From positions 23,374,001 through 23,438,000 of the forward strand of contig OX485809.1 of the NCBI GenBank assembly GCA_950295325.1: a stretch of 64,000 nt of DNA. Reading direction: 5' to 3'. The DNA is from Polytrichum commune (Eukaryota; Streptophyta; Polytrichopsida; Polytrichales; Polytrichaceae). Below, in pieces: positions 32,838-44,038 of the stretch. Position 1 is the first letter of the stretch, and every line of letters begins with the position of its first letter. The notes below the pieces were generated by a model, which searched no databases, was not told the DNA's origin, and saw only the letters and a list, made by a program, of their open reading frames with translations. The translations under genes were made by a program, and so were the position numbers.

Positions 32838-35800
32838 CTAGTTGTTCGCCAAAGGGTGAGTCAAGAGTCCGCTTTCTAGGACTAGCTTGACCTCGTTGAA
32901 ACTAAAGGTAGGCGCGTGAATGAAAAGCTCTGCCTCGGGATCACGGTGGCAAACCTTCAAAAGAATGAAGTACACATGCTTGCAATAAGAGAATTGGGTC
33001 CTCCCTCTGAACTTAGTCATCGTCTTCTTGAATGCAGGGCAAGTGCAACCCACGAAAGAACTGATGGTGACCTGATACTGTGTGATGGCAGGAGAAACAC
33101 CCGAATCTAGCCCGATGATGCAGCCATGTCCTGGATGAGGTATCATAGTGATGGAACGGATGTAAGCTTTCAGAGAGTCGGAGGAGGCCATGGAGAGTCG
33201 CTGCGCAGGATTTGGGCGAGTGGCAGTGCGTTTGACCATCTTGCCGTCTCTCTTGCTAGGGTAGCGGTCTGCTTCTGCAGGAATGGACACCGCGCTAAGA
33301 TTTGCAGGCGGTGGGGCAGAAGAGAACAATCGTCTTGGAGAGACTGGCTTCTTAAGTGGGAGTTGGAATCCAGCTGCTTCAAGTGCAAGAATTTCGGTAG
33401 GCTTGAGGTTTGTGCCTAGCTTCACCGGCCAAACGTCTGGTATCGGCGGCATTTCATGGTCTGCTGAGTGCTTAGCAACCCATTTGCGCCTTGTGCCCTT
33501 CACACAGCGGTCGATGTCATCGGAACAAAAGAAGAATTCTGTCCTCTCTGATAAATTCCTGCGTATGTTAGTCCAAACTCCGGTGTAGGTAGGCGCGGCG
33601 GTCGAATTGGCACCCCTCACAATTCTCTCAATACACTTCTTCTTCGTGACAGCTCTCTGGGCCCAACAGCACTTCGCCGAGGTCTTGGGAAGTCTTGATA
33701 TGTGCCACTCTTTGACGTTAACCTTTGTCTCTTCGACAACACTGACATGACGGATCCCCCCCTCGTTGGACGGGGACACAGGGATGCTATCAGGCTCAGG
33801 CTGAGGATGAATTTCTTGGACGTCAGTATCATCTTCGGTATCTTCAAGAATGATGGGCATCTGCACAGGACGAGCCCTCACGGCACGACCTGAACCTCTT
33901 GGATGTGAGAAGTTAACCTTGTCAGGCCGATGAGACTCCTCTTCAGCTCCAAGAGGTAGATTTGCCTTCCGCTTCGTGGACCCGAATACATCTTCTCCAG
34001 CCATGCAAGGAACACGGGTACAAAATTCTTCTGCTCCAGGCATGTCCAACATGGGGTCTTCAAGGACTAAATGATTACCTGTTTGCTTTGCCCTGCGCTC
34101 TGCCATCCTTAGTTTGAGCTCTTTCTTCGTAGGGCCTGTACCGCCGACGTCACCTTTCAGGAACTGGTAGTAATTGACAACTTGTAAGAAGCCTCGAACG
34201 AAGTCGTCAACTGTAGCAACGTAGAGGTCACCGCCGCTGTTTCCAGACGCTTGAAGCCACTTGTTGTGTATTGTTTCAGCTAGATTACATGAAGGCATTT
34301 CTGCTAGTTCTTCTTCTGAAAATTTCTGCAAGTACATAGTGCAAGTAAGTAGAGATTAGAGAAGAGTTCTTTCAGATTGGAGTAATGTGAAAAGAAAGAA
34401 AACAATATAAAGTGTATTGGAAAAACATACCCCAGTCATGAAGCCTCCCCATTGGCGATAACGGAAGTGCCAAAATGCAAGCCAGAGCTCTAGTTTGTTT
34501 AGGGCATTCTCTGTCACTATCCCGGCCGACACCCACCATGCACGTAGCCCGTGGTACATACTCTCCGCTTCGTCCATGGTCCTCGCCGTCCTATACTGGT
34601 GGCACATCTTCTTGTGCTGCTCCCAGAGTTCTTCGGGAATGTACTTCTCAGTATACTTAACCATAGATTGGGTCCAGTGAAATTGACAGGTTCTCTCCCG
34701 GTCATCCATGCGGTCCTCCTTCTTCCCGTTGCCATATATGACCCGAACTGCATTCCAATTGGCTTGGGCGCTATCGGCCATGAAACCCTTGAAGTTGGTA
34801 TCGACAACACCATTCCTCTCCATCACAGCATTGAGATTCTTCCAAAAAACAATCTGGGCATCACAGTCCTCCGATTGCATGTCACAACTCGCAATGGTCA
34901 TGACACGACAATATGTGGAGTCATACACGTGACATGCCATTGTGGTCCATTGTCTTACACGTTTGACATGGTCGAACATTATCCAAGCATTCTCCAAATC
35001 TTCGCCGGGCTGCATACGCTTCACCAAGTCTACACCACTACCAGGCCCGACTTCCGACATTTTGAAAACAAAAACCTTGTCAAGATCAGTCCCTTGCCCT
35101 GGAAATTTGTTCTCCTGAACAAATGACCATAAACTGATTCCACGGAGTTTGGTGATAGAGTCCATGACACCATACCTTCTGAGGAAACGGAAGCTCATGA
35201 CCTTGTTGCGGATGTTCGGGGAAGCCATGTCCTTGCATCGGTCAAAAACAGGAATAAGTTCCTCTAGAGAAAGTTTCTTTGGTGGCGCGTCATCGGGTTG
35301 AAGGAGATAGCTGCCAATTAGAACCTTGCTCGCCTCCAGCACAACTGCACTCTTGGTAGCCTGAGGAGTCTTCTCGATCTGTTCTTCAATTAGGCCACTG
35401 ATCTCAGCCTTAGTGTCTCTGTAGTCGCCCACCTTGACTGGGTGATCGTGATTTCCAAGGTGGATACACGCTCTTGTATGATTGCTTTTGCCAGCTACAT
35501 AATAAATCTTAGCTCCACATGTAGCAATACATGACGGGGGTTCTTTGCAAACCTTGCAAACAAACGTAGACTCAGTTGGGGGTGCTTGATCCACTACAAA
35601 GGCTTGGAGGGTACAACCCTCAAACTCTGTCTCGTTGACTTCAAAAATACGAGGTCGGCGGATCAGATATTCGCACTCTTTATTGTTGCAACGCAGGTGT
35701 CCAACGCAGGAGGAAGAACGGAATGACAAACTAAAGTCATTTGTGATGTTGGTGGTGATGGTCTTCGTCCACACATGGCCGTCGTAACGTTTGTCCATTC

Positions 35801-36536
35801 CCTGCATAGACTTGGCCTGCGATCGTGCGGCCGTGTGACCAGCAGGAGGCAACTCAAATATGACAGCACCATCGAACAAAGCAGGAAGATACTCTACCCT
35901 CTCGTGTCTAATCACCGAGTAGTCTATTTTTTTAAGAACATTTTTTTTCCCCGGCATTGTAGCAAGTTGTTTTAATAATGGTAAAATGCTAACAGTATCT
36001 AGCGACAAAAGATATACTTTCGGAGCGTTCACACCAGGTACAATCTGAGGAGGGGGTTTGGTGGGACTGCCCTCTTCATCTGAAGAAAGTGTAATTACAG
36101 ACGGAACTCTAACGTTCTCCACAATAGGCGTCTCGAGACCGGGCTCGATCTTGACCTTCACATCGCGTGGCAGAGGAGTTTGAATAGTGCACGTAGAGGA
36201 ATTACGAGGAGTGAGGATCTCTGTGGACGCAGCCATCTGAGAATCAGTGAGGCCAAACACACGGTAACGACCTGGATGAAGACTCCAAAACAAGTTATTA
36301 TTCTCATCTCGCTGTGAAACCCGACCAAGTGTGTGTGTAAGTTCTGAAGTGACAACATCAAAAACATCCTCGTCAATAATAATAGTGTCCTCTCTGAAGC
36401 CGAACCGAAGACTTAGACGTTGTGCCGTAACAATTGCTAGACCATCCTCATCCTTCTGAAAGGTAAGTGGGACTCCCACTCCATGTACATAGAGGACAAC
36501 CAACCCCAAATCTCCGATAGCAGGAAGGTGAGCCAT
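32838..36536 (-). CDS. Transposase with DDE-like core and SWIM zinc finger (MULE-like)
   Basis: Two exons on the minus strand (36536-34431 and 34325-32838) join in phase 0 across a 105-bp intron with donor GGG|GTATGT and acceptor ACTTGCAG|AAA. They give about 1197 residues. I start at MAHLPAIG; upstream codons are hydrophobic and unlike the rest. A Cys-rich region (GHLRCNNKECEYL, then CKVCKEPPSC) precedes the core. Core candidates are Asp in ACHVYDSTYC (about 539), Asp in FKGFMADSAQANWNAV (about 588) and Glu in MDEAESMY (about 655). Near the C-terminus GCTCPAFKK plus YCKHVYFIL forms a SWIM finger, as in Mutator-like transposases. No internal stops. It presumably binds the element ends and cuts them. 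Assignment to MULE rather than another RNase H-fold superfamily is by eye. Confidence 0.75.
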
Positions 36537-37334
36537 GATGAGGGAAATGAGCCTTCGAGCGAAGATGGAAATATGGAAAAGAACCCTCAACATTCTAGGA
36601 TACCTATTTATTAGAACTGCATTGCCAAAGACAACGATGATAAACATGATACAAACGAAGGATGAACTATGGAGGAAAGCATGAAAAATATTTTTAAATG
36701 TCCAACACCCTAAAACCAAGGAGTCTGGAAGAGAGCGGTAAGGCTGTCACGATATCCCAAATTATATCAGCCAAGTCATGGTAGACATTCTACTTGACAA
36801 GTCATGGTAGACATCCTGCACGAAGAGATGTCATCGAAAGATAAACAAATTCTATGCATACTCACAAAAATGAAGAATGGAAACGATACATAACATAGAC
36901 GTCAAATAATATGGATACAAACAACAATGACAATACATCTTTACAATTTGAATAATATGAGTGGTTTCATTATCAGAATTCACATGGCATACATTAAAAA
37001 AATTTGAAAATATTGCAATGACAACTCACGTAGGATTTGAAATAATGCAAGGGTGTTATATACTGTAAATAAGAACGACACCACACACAATGTATCTACA
37101 CACATATTCATAATGTGTAACGGCCAATAATAAGATATGACGTATGGAAATGTGAAACCCTAAGATTTTAATAGTTACGGCATGTTGTTGTTGTTGTTGT
37201 TATGCTATACGATGACATTAAATATACATGGATGTGGAGGAGGGACAATCATTCTTGAAGCAAAACAACAATCAAACTTGGGACTTTCCATTTTTATTTG
37301 TTTTGCAAATTAATTTCCAATTTGATTTGTGCAA
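36537..37334. promoter_or_regulatory. Divergent intergenic region between transposase and small ORF
   Basis: 800 bp of mostly AT-rich sequence between head-to-head genes, so it probably contains both promoters. A direct repeat GTCATGGTAGACATxCT (36773 and 36801) and a TGT triplet run near 37188-37200 are visible. No clear TATA box was chosen. Confidence 0.4.
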
Positions 37335-37664
37335 ATGTTCAATGAAGATATGTCCGCACATTCAAAGTTTTCAACTCCCTTGAAGAAACGCAGACGGAAA
37401 GGATCCTCCAAGTATTCGACGCGGAAAGCATTAGAGCGGTCGAGGATGGGGAGGAATTTGACTAGAATTACAAAACACGGCATATGTGCAACCACGCGAA
37501 CTCTAACATTTGAAGACGTGGACCTCCTCAAAGATGGGATTGATACGGAACCACCCGACATCTATGCACATGAGGATGTGGAAATTATTAGTGAAACGAG
37601 GCTTGATATCCAAGACATTGAAGAAGAAGTGGAGTCCCAACCCACACTAGAAGTAATTATTTGA
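37335..37664 (+). CDS. Small basic/acidic protein of the giant element, unknown
   Basis: A frame of 109 residues from ATG 37335 (MFNEDMSAH). The N-terminal half is very basic (PLKKRRRKGSSKYSTRK, a likely nuclear signal or DNA-contact patch). The C-terminal half is acidic (DIQDIEEEVESQ). It is transcribed away from the transposase from the shared upstream region. No family recognised. It may be a small regulatory or DNA-binding partner; that is inference from charge and position only. It could also be a first exon of a longer gene reading into 37744-38229. Confidence 0.45.
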   Translation: MFNEDMSAHSKFSTPLKKRRRKGSSKYSTRKALERSRMGRNLTRITKHGICATTRTLTFEDVDLLKDGIDTEPPDIYAHEDVEIISETRLDIQDIEEEVESQPTLEVII

Positions 37665-37743
37665 CCTAATCTCTATTGAAAGTTAGTTTCCTAGTCATTG
37701 CCTAGAGTGGAAGTCGAATCTCATTGGTTATTGAATTTAGGGT

Positions 37744-38229
37744 TTGGAATGGGGTGTTGGGAAGGCAAGGGCGGGTTCTCATTCCGAACGGCCTCATTCG
37801 ATGGCAAAGAAGGCTAATGGAAGGGGGAGTGCCACGATGCCTCTCACCACCACTTCTCCCCGACCACCAATGTTGCCATGCCGCAGATCAATGAGGAGAT
37901 CCGTGGGAGTGGTTGAAGAGGAGCAAGTCGGAAACATCCATGAGGCGGCATTGGAGAGAGTGGAGGAAGGCCATATGGGAGAGGATGAGGAGGAAAAAGA
38001 TGAAGACAAAGATGACAATGAGGCATATCAACTAAGGGAGGAGGAGGAGGAGGAGGAGGAGGAAGAAGAAGAAGATAAAGATGAAGAAAGTGGAGGAGAG
38101 GGCGAGGAAGAGGATGGCAAGCATCATTCCAAGGAGGATGGCAATAGAGAGGGGATTGATGGAGAAGAGGAGAAAACCTCTCCAATCCAGGTTTCTCCCC
38201 CAAACCCTAACTTTTCATTCACTATATGA
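37744..38229 (+). CDS. Acidic low-complexity ORF
   Basis: 161 codons: a basic start (SMAKKANGRG, MRRSVG) followed by a long Glu/Asp run (about residues 75-120) encoded by GAG/GAA-rich DNA. Acidic tracts of this type occur in histone-binding and HMG-like proteins but also arise from simple-sequence expansion. No conserved domain is seen. The complementary strand shows open frames for the same compositional reason. It may be an exon following 37335-37664 or simply repeat-derived. Confidence 0.3.
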   Translation: MEWGVGKARAGSHSERPHSMAKKANGRGSATMPLTTTSPRPPMLPCRRSMRRSVGVVEEEQVGNIHEAALERVEEGHMGEDEEEKDEDKDDNEAYQLREEEEEEEEEEEEDKDEESGGEGEEEDGKHHSKEDGNREGIDGEEEKTSPIQVSPPNPNFSFTI

Positions 38230-38515
38230 GGTCACAGTGTTTCCAAGTCCAATAGGTTACATGTTTTCAATTAGGTTATGCCCAAAAATCTCCCCATGTT
38301 GAATTCAATTAGGTAAACCACCAACCTTTATGATTTCAACACGGTCCGTCAACTCACTAAGCTCATTATTCTTGCTCTGTTCCAGCACAGCTTTTTCCTA
38401 CACCCACAATACACAAAGTTAGTTATTTGCACTATTTAGAACCTGCTTTGGAGCCCCTAAGGCTTTAGACTAAACAATCTGATAATCTTGAAAAGACTTG
38501 CCTTTCCTCCCCACC

Positions 38516-39558
38516 CTAGTACCTCTTCTCTGCCCCCCTCGAGAGTATGATGTATGTCTCGTCTGAATTCGTTGAAGGTTGAGTGCAGTCTCCAATTACA
38601 AAGTGAATATTTGTGCCATCACCATCATCATCGGTTGAAGCATAGCTTCGAAGGGTGGTGTCAGTTGGGTCATCAACAGCCAATGAGTGGTACCCAATTG
38701 ATAGCCACTTTGCGTGTTTCTTGTCTTCAGCTTTCTTTTTCTTCTGTCTCTTCATATCATCCTTCTTTTTGTCATCTTCGACATATTCAAACACTCGCCA
38801 TTTCTGTGAGCGCCGAGTTTCCTGTGATGTTGCTGCCTTAACTTTTGAGTCTGCAACCCATGAGTCCAATACTGCTTTATCTGCTGGCTAGAATGCATCC
38901 AACATACCAGAAGTCTTAGGCTATTTCACAAGTCAATTTTGGACAACTAGTTCACCTATTGAAGGTCCCAGAGACAAATGACTTTAGCATGGTATGGATT
39001 TAAACTTGACAAATTGCTTCACAAAGTCTGCCAATATTCCAGTTTGAGGGACTACAGAAATAGAGTTATCCTTTGTCTTAATTAGACTTTTCATCAGGAG
39101 TCGGTCCCTTGTGATTTTCCTTTGGTGGTCCTGCATACAAAATCACTATTTTTTTTCTTCCACTTATGCTGCATTCTCTGATATATTCTTTGAATTTGAA
39201 CAAAGAGGAAGCTATTTCGATTTGGCCAGTCTCATTTAGCACCTCTTGGAATGCCAAAATGAGTTTGATCCTCAATGATTGAATACTTAATGTTCTTCAT
39301 TTAAACCTCCACCCTATGTACCTCCAAGCCTGCACTGAAGTTCCCCGACTGGAAGGTGTTGTATGCAAAACAATCGACCCCCAACCAAAAGCCATGTTGA
39401 CTTAACAGTATCATGCCTTTAACAGTACTCACCTCTTCGATAGTGTTAGGCGTAATGAGATTGATAGCCAAAACTGGAGACTTTTGACCAATACGATGAG
39501 CACGTTGTAATGCCTGTTTGTCTGCTTGTGGATTCCAGTCTTGCTCATAAAAGATCAC
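38516..39558 (-). pseudogene. Captured fragment of an ALC1/CHR10-type SNF2 chromatin remodeller gene
   Basis: An exon at 39558-39433 has perfect splice signals (TTTGTGCAG|GTGATC and GAAGAG|GTGAGT) and encodes [20 protein letters not shown] with IGQ and [14 protein letters not shown] after it. That is motif V/VI of the SNF2 helicase C-lobe. A downstream exon-like piece (38869-38516) has HAKWLSIGYHSLAVDDP and FVIGDCTQPS, matching the linker and start of the macro domain in plant CHR10 (ASG3) proteins. The ATPase N-lobe and most of the macro domain are absent. Retained introns show capture from genomic DNA rather than cDNA. This is the pattern of a Pack-MULE. Other exon-like pieces further right may belong to the same gene. 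Confidence 0.7.
39433..39558 (-). CDS. Intact SNF2 helicase C-lobe exon inside the captured fragment
   Basis: A 126-bp exon of 42 codons, phase 0 at both ends. It carries the DWNPQxDxQAxxRxHRIGQ signature with the arginine finger region conserved. Conservation of both splice sites suggests recent capture or selection. No complete remodeller can be assembled here. Confidence 0.75.
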
Positions 39559-39792
39559 CTGCACAAACAGAAAGCGTGACCCATTAAATACAAGCCATCT
39601 TCATCAATACTTTGCCTTTTGAGAATAATCTACAGCAAGTGATATTAAACTCATCTCTTGAAGTATAAATATAATGCTGGTGTTAATACTAAATTTCAAT
39701 TCGATAGGCCATGCATTCACAGTTTGTATTCGCTCCGAAAATCAAAATCAAATGAGCTTTTACCCTTCTGTTCCACAGTGAATCACCTCAGA

Positions 39793-39879
39793 GTTTCGAG
39801 AAATAGGAGAGGGAGAGGAAGTGCTTTCTGCTCCGAAAGCACTTCCGAGGACCCCCCTTCCCCCGGGGTCGATGGAACC
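39793..39879. repeat. Palindrome-containing repeat, copy A
   Basis: An 87-bp unit: TTTCGAGAAATAGGAGAGGG, then the palindrome GAAGTGCTTTC-TGCTCC-GAAAGCACTTC, then CCCCCGGGGTCGATGGAAC. Four copies occur, all within the giant element (A here; B 42193; C 42747; D 43952). Confidence 0.8.
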
Positions 39880-39897
39880 TTGTTCGGTTTAGGTAGA

Positions 39898-39994
39898 TGA
39901 AACTGTTGAGTTTGAGAAACAATCGGCTGAAGTTCAAGACTTCAGGAAATTTACCTATCATTTTAGAGGAATCTATAGAATCTACCTCAACTGA
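39898..39994. repeat. GAAACTGTTGAG repeat, copy 1
   Basis: A roughly 97-bp unit ending TTTTAGAGGAATCTATAGAA. It is repeated at 42081-42178 and 43669-43768, with a partial copy at 42711-42732. It is related to the first half of the 155-bp array unit at 1664-3590. Confidence 0.7.
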
Positions 39995-40356
39995 GAAGTG
40001 CATGCTCTTTCTGCCCTGTTTTAATACATCCACATCTTATTTGTGAGGTGGGCAGTTTCACACTGGTCACGATGTCTTACACTTCCCAAATAATGTGGAC
40101 AACCTCAAGTTCGGGGCCTACCGCTATACAGTTACATACTTGGGCTATCCTATTGTCAAAATAATCACCAACTAGTGTACATGGGAACTGTTGACTCTAG
40201 TTCTACAAGATTTCATAAGATGATTCCTGAGTTGAACTTGTGCTGTTATGATTTAATCATTGCTTTCAAACTTACCTCTGTATAAGGCGTTTGAAAAAGC
40301 CCATTGACTGCACAATCATTGATGCTAAATGAGGGTTTAGGGTTTAAGGTTGAGTG

Positions 40357-41634
40357 TCAAAATCCCAAGCTAAATGAGGGTTGACTGCTTCCCTCTGATT
40401 CTAAATATGTGATGGCAGCACTACTCGAACTTCCACTGCGAATGCTTTGCTTTAAGGCTCTTTTTTTTAATTCTGGGGGTGAACGAACTCTTTTGCTCCT
40501 CGCAATTTCACCTTGCCTCCTATCTGTGGGATCTGGGATGTGAGACATCGCAGACTCGTTCTGCAATCCAGAAGTCTTTAAATGCTTCAATATATGCCCA
40601 ACAGACAAAAGGGTTAAGCTATTCAAAACTTAGTGCAAGATGATTGCCAATCCCAGATCTTGTCCTTAGCCATTTACCTCTTTGTTTTTGGAGCTCATAT
40701 TTTGGAACATAAAAGTGTAAATTCTCAAACTCAGTAAATGGTCAAATAGGTCCCCCCCAATTAAGTTGACTATTGAGCCTAGAATGGCTAATAAGCTTGA
40801 GCAGGTAGTCCAATATCTATTAAACATATATCTTTTTGATGTCCGTTCTTAAATTAACACCACTCAAATATAGCAGTCATATTTTTTTAAGTAAGGATTT
40901 AAAGAGTGGATTAAAGAGAACCCACTTTGGGTTGTAGTTGCATATGTATTGTGCAAATGAAACGTGTGACACATCAGAATAGGACTTAGTAGATGATGCT
41001 GCATATTGAAGAAAGAAGGTAAGATGTAATACCTCTATCAGTTGTAGCAGTGAAAGGCCATTTTCAGTGGCAGAAAGTTTGTCAATGTCCTCGAATTCTT
41101 CAACCAATGCCCTGCATGCAAATTGCCACTTTTTGATGTAATTCTCCTTTTTAGTGCCATAGAGAAGTGAGTTTGGAGAGGACTAATCCTTGATCATAAA
41201 CAAACCTCCCATGATCAGCTAAGAAGATTGCATTTAGTTCATGAAAGCGCAAAACAAGTCCTTTAAAATAGGTGAGCTGAAAAGCATTTCTAAGATGGTC
41301 ATTTGTGGGTCCTTCACAAATGACTAGATTGAGTAAATGGCTAAGCCAAGAGGTTCAGAAGAAATTAAGTTTAAACACTTGTCAAAGATAGATAAAACAC
41401 AATTATTCATGGATGCACATATCATTAATTGTTTTACCAAGTTTTGTAATATGAAACTTGATCTAGGTCGGAAGATTCAAACTGGTCTAGAAGTGTACAT
41501 AAGGTTTGTGCAGTCCTTGCCATGTCGAACTCCATCATGGACCAAACTAGCCTGACTGTCTCATCAAATTTGGCTCCCCCCAGTGCAGATCTCTCCTTAT
41601 ACACATGACTAATTAGAGAACCTGCCTTCCACAA
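40357..41634 (-). pseudogene. Further exon-like pieces upstream of the SNF2 fragment
   Basis: Minus-strand pieces include a clean exon 41113-41031 (acceptor TTGCATGCAG, donor CTGATAGAG|GTATTA, reading EEFEDIDKLSATENGLSLLQ). A serine/arginine-rich piece lies at 40626-40357, and a piece at 41634-41434 reads ALGGAKFDETVRLVWSMMEF. They fit the same orientation as the SNF2 exon and may be additional captured exons, but I do not recognise them. Confidence 0.35.
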
Positions 41635-42080
41635 AATGTATTAGAGCAAAAACATTCATGGCAAGAATAAACAACAAGTTTGGTCAAGAAATATTAGAGC
41701 AATTCGCCATCCTAACACAAACGTACATGAAACCACATGAAACCACATGAAACCACATTGATATATAGCTTACTTTTATTCTGCTACGTGAATGATAATG
41801 GAGCTCAGTGAAATTTTGACAAGCCATTTACAGTCGCTAGTTTTCATAATGTCTTGAACTTCAACCGGGTATCCTCCAAACTCAACCGGTTCATCTGTAA
41901 CTAACTTCCCCTGTATTGAGATTAGTCTCCCTGGACAGGGAGAATCATTGAGTCCATATATAACATGTACTTCAGTAGTGATCGGGAAACTTTTTTGGCA
42001 GGTTAGATTTCAACTGGAGGATGTCAACATGCAACCAGTTGGACTTGAAAACTCTAGGAGGAACTGGCGGTTAGTTGCAG

Positions 42081-42279
42081 ATGAAACTGTTGAGTTTGAG
42101 AAATAATCGGCTGAAGTTCAAGACTTCAGGAGATTTACCTATCATTTTAGAGGAATCTATAGAATCTACCTCAACTGAATGAAAGCATCAGGGTTTCGAG
42201 AAATAGGAGAGGGAGAGGAAGTGCTTTCTGCTCCGAAAGCACTTCCGAGGACCCCCCCTCCCCCGGGGTCGATGGAACC
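42081..42279. repeat. GAAACTGTTGAG repeat copy 2 plus palindrome repeat copy B
   Basis: The two repeat types are adjacent here (42081-42178 and 42193-42279), suggesting they form one composite unit. A GATGTCAACATGCAACC motif lies just upstream at 42019. Confidence 0.7.
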
Positions 42280-42710
42280 TTGTTCGGTTTAGGCACCAAC
42301 CAGGCTTGCGAGTAGACTGAGCAATCTGTTCAAATCCACAAATGAGCACCTGAAACCAAAAAATCCTTCATATTATTTTCTCATCCTTGCCACAGAAGAT
42401 GAAATTTAAGTCTATGGTAAATTAGTATTCCTTATTGAGCTGGAAGACAAGGAAGAAAGAGAGAAACCTTTGATGTAAAAGATCAACCCTTGTAATGGCC
42501 TAAGAAACTTGCACTGAGCCAGCATGATGTTACAACAAAGTAGCACGGACAAGTCAATATATTGGATTCAAAGTCTTGCATTCGATGACAAAAAAATGAG
42601 GATGTTTGCTTTTGAAGACCAGGCGACTGTCATCACTGGTAGAGCGTCGTCGTTATAGGTCATGGCTGCTTCTACTCTGACGAAGTCCATAGGAGCGCTC
42701 GTTTGCAGAT

Positions 42711-42832
42711 CTATAGAATCTACCTCAACTGAATGAAAGCATCAGGGTTTCGAGAAATAGGAGAGGGAGAGGAAGTGCTTTCTGCTCCGAAAGCACTTCC
42801 GAGGACCCCCCCTCCCCCGGGGTCGATGGAAC
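42711..42832. repeat. Partial composite repeat with palindrome copy C
   Basis: This has only the end of the GAAACTGTTGAG unit (ATCTATAGAATCTACC) and then a full palindrome unit ending GTCGATGGAAC at 42832. Confidence 0.7.
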
Positions 42833-43668
42833 AATAATGACACTGCTTTTCGAAATGCTCGTGTTCACTTATCAGACGCGTTTGCTTAGCATTTGCGTCC
42901 AGAAATTATGTCTGCTAGCTGTTCAATTGATCGGTGTGTACTCCGTCCAATTCTTCCGACTGATGCATGATGTAGATGATATTTTTGCATCCTTACGTAT
43001 ACAGGGATTTGTTCTACAATTTTCAAGGACAAAATCATGTCTACTTAAATCGCAATTACAGCATCCTAAAACTTGCATTGATCCATCGATGCCCACCTTA
43101 ACACCACAAAAGCTCGAGCGAGGTCCAAAACTTTTATAGGTTAGACACCTATCTTGGTGTCATGGTGTTCCTCTCAATGGCGTGTTTTTGCACATGCTGC
43201 CAAGTTTTGCATTAGATCGAAATTCCAACACATCGCAGAGCATCTTCACTTCTACAGACTTGAGTGCCAGTCAATGTAAGTGATGCATGACCTTGAAACG
43301 GTCACAACCTGAGATTATGTAAGTCTGCAGAATGACTGCTGCACAGTCCATCAGCATTACGGAGATCCTAAGTGTAATCGATTGTAGGCGTTGCTTTTTC
43401 AGATCGACTGACAATGACCAGTGGTGAGCTCGAGCATCAGCAAGCATCTCTAAAGCTGCTGACGCTCGAGCTCTGTGATTTCAAATGAGCATCGATAATT
43501 GAATGCAGGTTTTATAATAGGGGTATAATACTCTGGTTCCATTCAAGAACAAAGCCCCTTCTACTTAGAGTGTAAGAGTGTCATCTACATGATATAGTGA
43601 CTAGGAAGTATTGGACGGACTTTGCACCGACACAGTTCAACAGCTAGCAGAGGAAACGGTTTAGGTAG

Positions 43669-44038
43669 ATGAAACTGTTGAGTTTGAGAAATAATCAGCT
43701 GAAGTTCAAGACTTCAGGAAATTTACCTATCATTTTAGAGGAATCTATAGAATCTACCTCAACTGAATGAAAGCAGCAAAACCGGAAAATGTCTGTCAAC
43801 ATGCAACCGGTTGGATTTAGAATCACTAGTATCTTCACCGACTCCGAAAGACTAAAGGATCGATAGGCCATGCATCCACAGTTTGTATTCGCTCCGAAAA
43901 TCAAAATCAAATGAGCTTTTACCCTTCTGTTCCACGGTGAATCACCTCAGGGTTTCGAGAAATAGGAGAAGGAGAGGAAGTGCTTTCTGCTCCGAAAGCA
44001 CTTCCGATGACCCCCCCTCCCCCGGGGTCAATGGAACC
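43669..44038. repeat. Composite repeat copy with palindrome copy D
   Basis: GAAACTGTTGAG unit (43669-43768), a GTCTGTCAACATGCAACCGG motif (43790), a CATGCATCCACAGTTTGTATTCG stretch also found at 39708, and palindrome unit D (43952-44038). Confidence 0.7.

Noticed and set aside
37844..38203. Minus-strand proline/leucine/histidine-rich frame opposite the acidic ORF
   Set aside because: Shadow of GAG-rich simple sequence; no domain or splice evidence.
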